From an uncultured Lachnospiraceae bacterium (GTDB lineage: Bacteria; Bacillota; Clostridia; Lachnospirales; Lachnospiraceae): a DNA stretch of 64,000 nt. The stretch is taken from the NCBI GenBank assembly GCA_947565305.1, contig CANOFO010000001.1, positions 1 to 64,000 of the forward strand, written 5' to 3'. Shown here in pieces: positions 1 through 7,823 of the stretch. Positions within the stretch are counted from its first letter, which is position 1. Each line of letters opens with the position of its first letter. The notes under the pieces were generated by a model. That model did not search any database, had not been told where the DNA came from, and was given only the letters and a program-made list of their open reading frames with translations. The position numbers and the translations under genes were made by a program.

Positions 1-9
1 CCACTCCCC

Positions 10-37
10 TTGACTTTTCTGGGGAAGAGTATAAGAT
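10..37 (+). promoter_or_regulatory. Possible sigma-A promoter for the murG homologue
   Basis: TTGACT at 10-15 and a weak TAAGAT at 32-37 are separated by 16 bp, on the strand of the murG homologue. The -10 matches only four of six consensus bases, so this is a weak call. If right, the mRNA would carry the large hairpin at 74-144 in its leader. Confidence 0.3.
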
Positions 38-73
38 AAAAGTAATGTGAATACGATATATAGTCAGATAGTC

Positions 74-144
74 AAATAGCCATGCAAGCATGGATATTTG
101 ACCCTCGCGGCATTCGTCAAATATCCATGCTTGCATGGCTATTT
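74..144. repeat. 29-bp perfect inverted repeat (hairpin or cruciform)
   Basis: Arms at 74-102 and 116-144 are perfect reverse complements around a 13-base loop. Each arm itself contains the near-palindrome CCATGCAAGCATGG. It lies about 40 bp upstream of the murG-homologue start, so an RNA read through it would fold into a very stable leader hairpin. There is no long T run, so it is not a classical terminator on either strand. It could be an interspersed palindromic repeat or a terminator of a gene to the left of the window. Confidence 0.8.
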
Positions 145-184
145 TCCTCATTGCTCGCGGGAATAAACAGGAATGGAGAATACT

Positions 185-1261
185 ATGAAACGAATTGTCT
201 TAACAGGCGGTGGAACTGCCGGTCATGTCACTCCCAATCTCGCCCTGCTTCCCAGATTAAAGGAACTCGGTTACGACATACATTATATCGGTTCCTATGA
301 TGGAATTGAACGAAAATTAGTGGAACAATATCACATTCCCTATTATGGAATCTCTTCCGGCAAGCTGCGCCGGTACTTTGATTGGAAAAATTTTTCTGAC
401 CCTTTTAAGGTACTAAAAGGTTACCGCCAAGCACGTGCTTTGTTGAAAAAACTGCATCCTGACGTTGTTTTCTCCAAAGGCGGCTTCGTCTCCGTTCCTG
501 TGGTAATGGCAGCAAAACACCGTAAAATCCCGGCAATTATCCACGAATCCGACATCACACCCGGACTCGCCAATAAACTGGCAATCCCCAATGCCTGGAA
601 GGTTTGCTGCAATTTCCCGGAAACCCTCAAATACCTTCCTGCAGAAAAGGCAGTCCTTACCGGTTCCCCTATCCGCAAGGAACTCCTCTCGGGAAACCGT
701 CTGCATGGCCTTACCTACTGCCATTTCAAACCTGACAAACCTGTCATCCTTGTTATCGGCGGCAGCAGCGGCTCCCAATTTATCAATGAAATCGTACGCG
801 GTATTCTTCCAGAACTACTGGAAAAATACCAGGTACTTCACCTGTGCGGAAAGGGAAATCTGGATAATTCGCTGAATAACACTGCTGGTTATGCACAGTT
901 TGAGTATGCCAACCAGGAATTAAGCGACTTATTTGCCGCTGCCGATATCGTTATTTCCCGCGCCGGAGCTAACGCTATCTGCGAACTTCTGGCACTGCGC
1001 AAGCCCAATATCCTGATTCCGCTCTCTGCAAACGCCAGCCGCGGAGACCAGATACTAAATGCCCATTCCTTTGAAAGGCAGGGCTATAGCATTGTCATTG
1101 AGGAAGAACATCTGGACAGCGCTGTCCTCTCAAACGCAATCCACAACTTATTTGAAAACCGCAGCCAATATGTAAAAGCTATGGCAGAGAGCCAACAGCT
1201 CAACTCCGTGGAGACTGTGGCACAGCTTATTGAACAGGCAGCAAAGAACTCACAGGCTTAA
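185..1261 (+). CDS. murG: MurG-type UDP-GlcNAc glycosyltransferase
   Basis: Homologue of the MurG transferase that adds GlcNAc from UDP-GlcNAc to undecaprenyl-PP-MurNAc-pentapeptide (lipid I to lipid II) on the inner face of the membrane. The N-terminus has [11 protein letters not shown], a variant of the family's GGGTGGHxxP loop. The C-terminal half has the GGSSGS turn and [22 protein letters not shown], where donor-sugar residues lie. Length, 358 aa, is normal for MurG. The ATG at 185 is chosen because GGAG lies six bases upstream; an ATG at 173 is in frame but has no spaced ribosome site. It is not in a division and cell-wall cluster here, so it may be a second, paralogous copy rather than the essential murG. 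It meets the HIT gene tail to tail, overlapping by 12 bp. Confidence 0.85.
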   Translation: MKRIVLTGGGTAGHVTPNLALLPRLKELGYDIHYIGSYDGIERKLVEQYHIPYYGISSGKLRRYFDWKNFSDPFKVLKGYRQARALLKKLHPDVVFSKGGFVSVPVVMAAKHRKIPAIIHESDITPGLANKLAIPNAWKVCCNFPETLKYLPAEKAVLTGSPIRKELLSGNRLHGLTYCHFKPDKPVILVIGGSSGSQFINEIVRGILPELLEKYQVLHLCGKGNLDNSLNNTAGYAQFEYANQELSDLFAAADIVISRAGANAICELLALRKPNILIPLSANASRGDQILNAHSFERQGYSIVIEEEHLDSAVLSNAIHNLFENRSQYVKAMAESQQLNSVETVAQLIEQAAKNSQA

Positions 1262-1666
1262 TTTCTGCTGAATCTCATCCATTTCTTCCTGAGACAGCTC
1301 CAAATGGTTCCAACAAAGCTTGTCCGCATTTCCATCCTGCTCATACCGGGGAATCAGGTGCATATGAAAATGGAAAACCGTCTGTCCGGCTGCCTCCCCA
1401 TTATTCTGCATAATGTTCAAGCCATCACACTGCAATGCTTCTGTCATGTGCGCTGCCAGCTTCTTGGCAAGAATCATTGCATGTCCGGCTGTCTCATCCG
1501 GCATCTCATAAATATTAGCGTAATGTTCTTTGGGTATAATCAAAGCATGCCCCTTCGTGGCAGGGCTGATATCCAGGATTACACGGAATTCCTCATCCTC
1601 ATAAATCGTCTTAGAGGGAATCTCGCCCCCTGATATTTTACAAAAAATACAATTCGTGTCTTTCAT
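1250..1666 (-). CDS. HIT (histidine triad) family hydrolase
   Basis: Small HIT-superfamily nucleotide-binding protein of 138 aa. These proteins hydrolyse or transfer nucleoside monophosphates, typically from AMP-lysine or dinucleotide substrates. The C-terminal triad HFHMHLIP is present, as are the N-terminal CxxC-type start NCIFCKI and the [17 protein letters not shown] stretch of the Hint branch. Start at 1666 rather than 1678 because GGAGG sits five bases before it. Its 3' end overlaps the convergent murG homologue by 12 bp, and it follows the flavodoxin-SCP2 gene by only 14 bp, so the two are probably cotranscribed. Confidence 0.9.
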   Translation of the reverse strand: MKDTNCIFCKISGGEIPSKTIYEDEEFRVILDISPATKGHALIIPKEHYANIYEMPDETAGHAMILAKKLAAHMTEALQCDGLNIMQNNGEAAGQTVFHFHMHLIPRYEQDGNADKLCWNHLELSQEEMDEIQQKLSL

Positions 1667-1680
1667 AGCTTCCTCCATTC

Positions 1681-2673
1681 CTAACTGAATATAAATGCCT
1701 GGTCTAACATTTTCAATGTCTTAAAGTTCCCCTTCGCAGTCATTTCCCCGGTCATAAATGCCCTCTGGAAAGTCATTCTTCCATGGATGATATTATCCAT
1801 TACTGCAGTCGTCAATTTCGTATATACGTCAATTTTCTCACTTTGCCCATAGTAAACATTAACTTCATCATTATTTATTTCCACAGACAGCGGCTTCTTC
1901 TTTCCATCAATCATAAACAGATAATTGGCTGCAAAATCATTTTGTGGAACAAAATGCGCCTCCAGTTCCATCAGATATGCCATCTCCTCGTCCTCATCCT
2001 TCTGACCAAGCATATCCTTGAACATACTGCTTAATTCCTCAATATCTTCTTTCTGTTTCTTCACATAGACATCATCGGCAACATACTTGGAAAGCTGTTC
2101 ACTCTCCTGAGGAGTCAGTTCTAACTGCTGTGTCCGCAGAACAGTCTGGCGAATTGCCTGGTTGCTGTTCGGCAGGCTCTTCTGTTTCTGTGAAATCGTA
2201 CGGTAAAGATTTTCCGCCTTTTTCTCAATAATCACCGTATAGTCGTGATTCATCTCAAATGCCACCAAATCTTCTACATAACCGCACAGTCCGCTACAGG
2301 GCAGACCACCCAAGAATTCCCACGCATTGGCAAGCGTAATCTCCCCTTCACGTTCTCCATAAGTGGTCGACATGACAATCGGCTGCATATAGGTCTGGGA
2401 AATCTTCTCCTTATCCCCATACAGCCAGCAAGCATCCAAAAACTGCTGCATATATCCACCGATTCCCAGCCACTCTACTGTGGTTGCCAAAATAATCCCA
2501 TCCGCATCCTTAATCGTCTGGGGCAGTGTCGAAATACTGTTCTTGTCCTCATAAATATTGTAACGCTGCACTTCCACCCTCAGTTCTGTCAACACTTCCT
2601 GCATTTTATTAACCACATACAGGGTGGGGTCATCCAAAAGCCCCCGCCCTCCATAATAAATATTTACTTTCAT
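1681..2673 (-). CDS. Flavodoxin-like/NADPH-dependent FMN reductase fused to SCP2 domain
   Basis: A 330-aa two-domain protein. Residues 1-170 form a flavodoxin or FMN-reductase fold: MKVNIYYGGRG start, strand ADGIILATTVEWLGIGGYMQQFLDAC, and a TTYGEREG segment of the kind that contacts FMN in this family. Residues from about 245 to the end look like a sterol-carrier-protein-2 (SCP2) lipid-binding domain, ending in HGRMTFQRAFMTGEMTAKGNFKTL. A flavin-dependent reductase acting on a hydrophobic substrate is an inference; the substrate is unknown. Start at 2673 has GGAGG eight bases upstream. A perfect-spaced promoter lies at 2705-2733. The HIT gene follows closely. Confidence 0.8.
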   Translation of the reverse strand: MKVNIYYGGRGLLDDPTLYVVNKMQEVLTELRVEVQRYNIYEDKNSISTLPQTIKDADGIILATTVEWLGIGGYMQQFLDACWLYGDKEKISQTYMQPIVMSTTYGEREGEITLANAWEFLGGLPCSGLCGYVEDLVAFEMNHDYTVIIEKKAENLYRTISQKQKSLPNSNQAIRQTVLRTQQLELTPQESEQLSKYVADDVYVKKQKEDIEELSSMFKDMLGQKDEDEEMAYLMELEAHFVPQNDFAANYLFMIDGKKKPLSVEINNDEVNVYYGQSEKIDVYTKLTTAVMDNIIHGRMTFQRAFMTGEMTAKGNFKTLKMLDQAFIFS

Positions 2674-2704
2674 ACCAAAAGCCTCCAAACATTTCAATGT
2701 CTCT

Positions 2705-2733
2705 AGTATATAAATTTTTGCAGATAAAGTCAA
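2705..2733 (-). promoter_or_regulatory. Sigma-A promoter of the flavodoxin-SCP2 gene
   Basis: On the minus strand TTGACT (2728-2733) and TATACT (2705-2710) are exactly 17 bp apart, 32 bp upstream of the start codon. Each hexamer matches five of six consensus bases. Confidence 0.75.
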
Positions 2734-2769
2734 CAATTCTCATATTTGAGATTCCCCATTTTGTAATCC

Positions 2770-2931
2770 AGTGTGCTGACACATTTATATCTGGCGAAAC
2801 TCCGCAGGATGATTGTTCATCGGCAAGACGGAAGAAGGAGGCGATGCGGTGGCATCGTCGACTGATGACAACGCAGCCTGATGGGCAATCAGGCAAGGAG
2901 GTTTACCTGAATATAAATGTGTCAGCACACT
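2770..2931. mobile_element. MITE-like element with 21-bp terminal inverted repeats
   Basis: Positions 2770-2790 and 2911-2931 are perfect 21-bp inverted repeats beginning AGTGTGCTGACAC. The 120-bp interior has higher GC than the surrounding intergenic DNA and contains three small hairpins: GATGA/TCATC, GATGC/GCATC and GCCTGA/TCAGGC. No coding frame of note is present. The architecture fits a non-autonomous transposable element or an interspersed structured repeat. I see no flanking target duplication clear enough to report. It sits between a promoter and a terminator without disrupting a gene. Confidence 0.6.
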
Positions 2932-2935
2932 AATA

Positions 2936-2969
2936 CCAAAAGGGGGCTGTCCGTTTTCTGACAGCCCCC
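2936..2969 (-). terminator. Rho-independent terminator of the fibronectin type III protein gene
   Basis: A 10-bp perfect stem GGGGGCTGTC/GACAGCCCCC (2942-2951 with 2960-2969) is followed on the minus strand by TTTT. It starts 17 bp past the stop codon of the surface-protein gene at 2986. Confidence 0.8.
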
Positions 2970-2985
2970 CTAGGAAGAACTATAT

Positions 2986-5766
2986 TTATTTTGCTTTGGC
3001 CGATTTCACTTTAGAGAATCCGGACACCATATCTTCACCAAGACCATTACTGTAAACTGCCTTAAGTTTATAATAATATGTCTTCTTGGATTTCAGCTTT
3101 TTATCTTTAAATGTCGTCTTTGTCGTAGTACCTACCAGCGTAAATCCTTTCTTTTTGGAAGTTGAACGGTAAACAAGGTATTTCTTTGCTCCAGCGGCTT
3201 TACTGAAAGTAACTGTCGCGCTCTTCTTTCCTGCTTTCACTTTCTTAAGCGCGGGCGCTTTTTTCGCCACACCGGAGATTGCTGCAGCTGCCGATTTGCT
3301 TGCGCCATAGCTTTGCGCTGTGTAAACACTGCCCGTGGTTGCATCCTTTAATTCACAGTATGCAATCACATAGTAATTGTAAGTCACATCGCTCTGGGGA
3401 CCATATGCTTCAACATCATATTTATAAGCATTGCCTTTATCATCATATACCGGACGATGGTAGCTATAAGCGAAATCCGTTACGGATGTCCCGGGGATTT
3501 TATCTGTAGAAACATAAGTACCATATGGGCTATGGTATGCCAGCTTCTCAGCAGCTTCATAATCCTGCTGCAGCTTAGCTGTGGTATTGCTGCCTAAGGT
3601 ATAATAATAATTATCTGTAAGGCTGGCAGCCTTAAACACACGTATATCTACTGTATCTTCATATCCATCATAAGAATACGTCTTGGTATCTGCATTATAA
3701 TCTGCAGATGAATCAGCAGTACGGAATACCCTGTAATACGCTGCTCCGCTTACCGGTTTCCAGGAAACAGTAATCCCATTTGCTGCCGCTTTCGCTTTCA
3801 CGCCAGTAACTACTGCCATACGTCCTCTCACATATACGGTAAACGAACGAGAATACTTATTGCCGCTGTATGCCCGAATCCTGTATTGTACTTCTCTTCC
3901 CAAAGGCGAAGCGGGCAAGGTATAAGCAGTTGCCTTAGCGCCCGTTTTTTTCAGAGCCACCCACATATCCTTTGTATCATCGTATCTTTCAATCAGGTAA
4001 CCCTTTGCCTGCGGAACCGGATACCAGGCAATACTTACCTTGCCATTTTTAGGATTCTGTGCCTGCTTATAAACGTTTACATATGAACTCATGCTAAATT
4101 TCGCACTTACCTCAGCGCCAGCAGAGTCCTCCGTAAAGTATACCTTCTTACCCTTTACAAGTTTGTACGCTTTCACACGGTAACTGTAATACCCTGCAGT
4201 CAGTTTCTTATCTGTAAAGGAAGCAGATTTCTTTTTCAGGCTCTTAACAAGTTCATATTTGCTGAAATCGTAATCCTCTCCAGATTTAACGGTATTGCTC
4301 ACGGAAGAACCAACACTGCGGTAAATATCATACCCAGCAGCAGAAGAAACCTTTTTCCATGTCAGTTTAATCGCAGACTTGCCGGAAGTACGGGCTTTCA
4401 GATTCATCGCTGCAGTGCCCGTCTCCACAGTCTTATAGCTATAATCTCCATATGCATACTTCTTGGTATCAACGTTATAAAAATAAGCACGTACCCTGTA
4501 TGTATACTTCGTATTCTTTGTAAGGCCCGTATCTTTAAACCTACGGTCTATCGTGGTGGTCAGGTTCTGATATTTGCCCTTGCCCTCTTTCCTGTCAACC
4601 TGAAAACCGGTATAACTGCCATTATAAGCTGACAAACTCAATGTAACGCCTTTGTCGAAAATTTCGGTTATGATATCGGTCACTTCCGCTACCGGCGCTT
4701 TCACCTGTACCACATTGGAGTAAGCTCCCTGCATACCATACCAGTAAGCATATGCGCGCACATAATATGTAACGCCAGGCTTCATATTTCCATAGGAAAT
4801 TACATCATCGGAATCAATATATACGTCCGCAACTTTATCATCAAACGCTCGATTGGCAGAGTACTCGTAACGCACGGATACACCTTCCTGAACCGCCGAA
4901 TGAGAAAAGACAAAACCAGAAGACGTCATCTCCTTGACAGCAAGCCCCTGTATTGCCGGTACAGCCGGAGCTGTCCATCTGACACTGACTGCCGCCCCAT
5001 AAGTCTTAACCTCATTATCGTTCTCATCATAATTATATGCATACGGCTTCAACGTAAAGGTATAGGTCACCCCAGATACCAAATTATATTTACCAGTCTT
5101 GCTGTCATAAAAATTGTCACTGTCAATACTGCCTCCAGAATAATAGTAAGACCTGCTATACACCTCAGAGCCCGTATTGGATGCTGTCACTGACAATTCA
5201 ACATCTTCATAATTACTGCCTGTGTAGGTCAGATAAAAATATGTATAACTTGAGTGCTGCTCTGTCTCAATACTCGGTGTCGTAATTGTGGGGACTGCCG
5301 GCTGCTCTCCTGTACTTAGCTGTTCTTCTGTGCCAGCCATCATTTCCTTCGCCTCTGCAGACTTCTCCTGTATCTTCATCTCTGCCTGAGCTGCTTCTTC
5401 CTGCGAACCTTCTGTTTCTACCCCCTGCTGCCCCCCTGTCTCGTCTCTCTGCGCCGCTGCTTCCTGCTGACCTTCTTCTGGAAGCACCGTTGTTTTCTGC
5501 TGACCTTCTTCTGGCTGAGCTTCCTGCTCTTTTACCCCTGTCTGCGCTTTTTGTCCTTCTAGCTGAATTTCCTGCTGTTCCTCTGCTTTCGGCTGAGCCG
5601 CTTCTAGCTGATCTGCATCCTGTAACCCTTCTGTCATCTTTGCAGCTTCCGCTTCAATAACGCTCTCCTGTGGCTGTGCTGCCATGGCTGGCACAGCACT
5701 AGAAAATACCAGTATGAAGCCAAGAGAACCAGCCAACACGCGCTTGAAAAACTCTGGTCTTTTCAT
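2986..5766 (-). CDS. Secreted multi-domain fibronectin type III surface protein
   Basis: A 926-aa exported protein with no recognised catalytic domain. Residues 1-30 are a Sec signal peptide (basic MKRPEFFKR start, hydrophobic core, cleavage near PAMAAQ). Residues 31-155 are a Gln/Glu/Ala-rich low-complexity linker. The rest is a series of roughly 90-100-residue beta domains of fibronectin type III character, with recurring motifs such as VTYYVRAYAY, YTYRVRAY, YSYRVKAY and YYYKLKA. It ends in a Lys-rich tail without LPXTG or SLH anchor. The ATG at 5766 follows AAAGGAG; a GTG 12 bp earlier abuts the ribosome site and is unlikely. It has its own promoter and terminator, so it is monocistronic. 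Adhesion or glycan binding is inferred only. Confidence 0.8.
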   Translation of the reverse strand: MKRPEFFKRVLAGSLGFILVFSSAVPAMAAQPQESVIEAEAAKMTEGLQDADQLEAAQPKAEEQQEIQLEGQKAQTGVKEQEAQPEEGQQKTTVLPEEGQQEAAAQRDETGGQQGVETEGSQEEAAQAEMKIQEKSAEAKEMMAGTEEQLSTGEQPAVPTITTPSIETEQHSSYTYFYLTYTGSNYEDVELSVTASNTGSEVYSRSYYYSGGSIDSDNFYDSKTGKYNLVSGVTYTFTLKPYAYNYDENDNEVKTYGAAVSVRWTAPAVPAIQGLAVKEMTSSGFVFSHSAVQEGVSVRYEYSANRAFDDKVADVYIDSDDVISYGNMKPGVTYYVRAYAYWYGMQGAYSNVVQVKAPVAEVTDIITEIFDKGVTLSLSAYNGSYTGFQVDRKEGKGKYQNLTTTIDRRFKDTGLTKNTKYTYRVRAYFYNVDTKKYAYGDYSYKTVETGTAAMNLKARTSGKSAIKLTWKKVSSAAGYDIYRSVGSSVSNTVKSGEDYDFSKYELVKSLKKKSASFTDKKLTAGYYSYRVKAYKLVKGKKVYFTEDSAGAEVSAKFSMSSYVNVYKQAQNPKNGKVSIAWYPVPQAKGYLIERYDDTKDMWVALKKTGAKATAYTLPASPLGREVQYRIRAYSGNKYSRSFTVYVRGRMAVVTGVKAKAAANGITVSWKPVSGAAYYRVFRTADSSADYNADTKTYSYDGYEDTVDIRVFKAASLTDNYYYTLGSNTTAKLQQDYEAAEKLAYHSPYGTYVSTDKIPGTSVTDFAYSYHRPVYDDKGNAYKYDVEAYGPQSDVTYNYYVIAYCELKDATTGSVYTAQSYGASKSAAAAISGVAKKAPALKKVKAGKKSATVTFSKAAGAKKYLVYRSTSKKKGFTLVGTTTKTTFKDKKLKSKKTYYYKLKAVYSNGLGEDMVSGFSKVKSAKAK

Positions 5767-5825
5767 AAATCTACACACTCCTTTGTTGTAAAATTTTAAT
5801 AATAATTAACCGCGATTACTCGGAA

Positions 5826-5854
5826 AGTATAGTACTTTCTCCAGATATTGTCAA
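5826..5854 (-). promoter_or_regulatory. Sigma-A promoter of the fibronectin type III protein gene
   Basis: TTGACA (5849-5854) and TATACT (5826-5831) on the minus strand with a 17-bp spacer, 60 bp upstream of the start codon. The -35 is consensus and the -10 matches five of six. Confidence 0.8.
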
Positions 5855-5877
5855 ATCTCTATCTTTTTTTTAAGGAA

Positions 5878-7143
5878 TTATAAGAAAATATATTCTTCCA
5901 CACCGAAACAAATTTTGTCTTCTGGTTTTAATTCCTGGGGCTGATGGTACTCTAAGGCGACATCGTTTAAGTAAGTTCCATTCGTGGAATTAAGGTCTTC
6001 AATAAAATATTTATCCTCCTGATATGTAATCCTGGCATGAAGCCGGCTGACTCCCTCCGCCAGAATCACGCCAGATACCTGCTCTCTGTTTTTTCCCAGA
6101 AGAAATTCCTCACCCTCAACCAGAATATCTTCACAATCATGAACCCCTTTGTACACCAGCTTACCCAAAGGCCCTTTTTCCCGGACACTCAAAATTTCCG
6201 TGCAAAGCGAGGGACTCCCTGGCTCTTTCGCAATCTTCTCCTCCACTTCTTTTGCACTTTTTGGCAAACCGGCAAGAACATCCGGTCTATTGTCTTTTTT
6301 GCCTGTCTTTTCAGAAATTGCTGCTTTATTCTGCTGCGTTTTTTTCTCTGTAAATTCAACCTTCTCAAAAACACCTGCAAATATTCTGCCTAGTCCAGGT
6401 AAATATTTTTCAATTGCCTCCTTAAACTGCATTTTGCAGTTTTCCAGCTTTTGCTGCCACCGCCTTCCCGGCAAACTTACTCTATCATGTGTCTCTATTT
6501 TTTGTATCTCTTCCTCTGCTTCTTTGTTCTTGCCCAAATCCGCCGCATTTTCCCAAACGTTTTCCCCAGCTTCTTTCGGCAGTTTTTTCCCCAGCGAAAG
6601 CTGCCTCTTCTCTAGTGCTGCCTTTAGCATCTGCCCTATATCAATATTGCCCCCCGCACATAGCTGGTATACATGATAACCCAGCTCCACTGCCTCCTTA
6701 TCCTGATGGTCAAGTTTGCGCAAAAGCTGTTCCATGCACGCTTCAAATGCCTCTGGCAAATTCTTGTCATAAAACGGAAGATAGGTAAACTGCCAACTGC
6801 CATCTTCCAAATTAACATAGATAAACTCCTGCTCTAAACAAAGCCCCCCTTCCCGCAGCAGATACTCCGACAAATCTGCACATACGCTGTGAACTGAAAA
6901 AAGAAATCTCTGTAATGTTTCATAATTAATTTTTTTGGCAGCAAAGCAATCCCCTATCTGCTGTTTCCCACTTATGTCATACAAATACCGCTGCTTCCCA
7001 TCTGAAATAATGGTCTGCAGCTGCAGAAGGCCTGGAATGCTGTGATTCTCCAACATCTGAAGTTCATATGCTTCCAACGGCTGTCCCTGTTCTTCGAGAC
7101 ACATATAACTTCTGCTTAAATTTTTCCTGTAGCTTACTTCCAT
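5878..7143 (-). CDS. FHA-domain protein of the Tad pilus locus
   Basis: A 421-aa cytoplasmic protein. The N-terminal 180 residues resemble the DUF6382 region usually found with FHA domains in Firmicutes pilus loci. A charged linker rich in Lys/Glu follows. The C-terminal 85 residues (about 337-421) are a forkhead-associated domain with the phosphothreonine-binding signature: LLGKN, SRLHARI, and NSTNGTYLN. It should bind phosphothreonine on a partner, probably linking Ser/Thr kinase signalling to pilus assembly; that role is inferred from the operon. Start follows GGAGG by six bases. It is the last gene of the pilus operon, 15 bp after the small pseudopilin gene. Confidence 0.8.
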   Translation of the reverse strand: MEVSYRKNLSRSYMCLEEQGQPLEAYELQMLENHSIPGLLQLQTIISDGKQRYLYDISGKQQIGDCFAAKKINYETLQRFLFSVHSVCADLSEYLLREGGLCLEQEFIYVNLEDGSWQFTYLPFYDKNLPEAFEACMEQLLRKLDHQDKEAVELGYHVYQLCAGGNIDIGQMLKAALEKRQLSLGKKLPKEAGENVWENAADLGKNKEAEEEIQKIETHDRVSLPGRRWQQKLENCKMQFKEAIEKYLPGLGRIFAGVFEKVEFTEKKTQQNKAAISEKTGKKDNRPDVLAGLPKSAKEVEEKIAKEPGSPSLCTEILSVREKGPLGKLVYKGVHDCEDILVEGEEFLLGKNREQVSGVILAEGVSRLHARITYQEDKYFIEDLNSTNGTYLNDVALEYHQPQELKPEDKICFGVEEYIFL

Positions 7144-7158
7144 ATAATTCCTCCATTT

Positions 7159-7401
7159 TTATAGCAATGTATCAATTATATCTCCCAGCAATTCCAGTTT
7201 GCGAAATTTTGCTGACGGATAAAATTCTTGCCACATCTCCTGCTTCTGAACAAGTTCCACTGTTTCACTATAGAGTGAAATTCCAGCTTCAACCATCCAT
7301 AAAATACACAAGAGGACAAGGGGGATAATTACGGCAGCCTCTACTGTTAAGCTTCCCCTCGTTTTCATAAGAATAATCTTTTTATGTTTTTTTATACGCA
7401 T
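7159..7401 (-). CDS. Small TadE-like pseudopilin
   Basis: An 80-aa protein with a short basic leader (MRIKKHKKIILMKTRG), then SLTVEAAVIIPLVLLCILWMVE, the TadE-type N-terminal segment: a prepilin-peptidase-like site followed by one transmembrane helix with the conserved Glu. The remaining 40 residues are periplasmic-side or extracellular. It probably acts as a minor pseudopilin in Tad pilus assembly. The ATG at 7401 is two bases after the stop codon of the prepilin peptidase gene and has a G-rich ribosome site; an internal Met at 7368 is an alternative start. The same frame is open much further upstream, but that part overlaps the peptidase gene and is not plausible protein. Confidence 0.75.
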   Translation of the reverse strand: MRIKKHKKIILMKTRGSLTVEAAVIIPLVLLCILWMVEAGISLYSETVELVQKQEMWQEFYPSAKFRKLELLGDIIDTLL

Positions 7402-7403
7402 AT

Positions 7404-7823
7404 TCACACACCCCCACACAACATAACAAAATACGAAAGCAGGAGAAACGGCACGAAAGCAATTTCGTCTTTTTTCTTTTTCTTCTTGAAAGCCAGAAGT
7501 CCCAGTGACCACAGTGCAGACAACAATAGCCCTGTCAGAAGCAGTACCAGATTTGCATATCCGCCCAGGTATACCCCTGTCACCACCAGCAAAATCCCAT
7601 CGCCCATACCCACGCTTCCCCGCGTGACAGCGCTGATTAAAATCATGAACACACCAAGAAGCATTCCACATAAGATACTATAAATGGAACATGCCGGAAC
7701 AAACAGGTGCAGAATCACTCCGCCAATCCCAAACATAAGAATATAGATAATTGTCAGCTGCCTATGTTTCACATCTTCTAAACTACATAATCCTAAAAGC
7801 CCTAATACTATTATTTTGTGCAT
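7404..7823 (-). CDS. A24-type prepilin peptidase (second copy)
   Basis: A 139-aa polytopic membrane aspartic protease. The two catalytic Asp positions of the family are visible: D17 in SLEDVKHRQ and D75 in GMGDG. It lacks the cytoplasmic methyltransferase domain, as in TadV/CpaA-type enzymes that process Flp and TadE/TadG precursors. The start overlaps the upstream stop codon in TAATG, with GGAGG in range, so translation is coupled. It is the second peptidase of the same operon; the first is at 14988-15488. Two peptidases may divide pilin and pseudopilin substrates (inference). Confidence 0.85.
   Translation of the reverse strand: MHKIIVLGLLGLCSLEDVKHRQLTIIYILMFGIGGVILHLFVPACSIYSILCGMLLGVFMILISAVTRGSVGMGDGILLVVTGVYLGGYANLVLLLTGLLLSALWSLGLLAFKKKKKKDEIAFVPFLLLSYFVMLCGGV

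Noticed and set aside
2630..2896. 88-aa minus frame reading through the inverted-repeat element
   Set aside because: It overlaps the flavodoxin gene's promoter and start in another frame and has no family features.
5286..5660. Plus-strand 124-aa Leu/Pro-rich frame
   Set aside because: Antisense of the Gln/Glu-rich linker of the secreted fibronectin type III protein.
7404..7671. N-terminal extension of the small TadE-like frame
   Set aside because: It overlaps the prepilin peptidase gene and reads as unlikely Cys/Gly/Arg-rich sequence.
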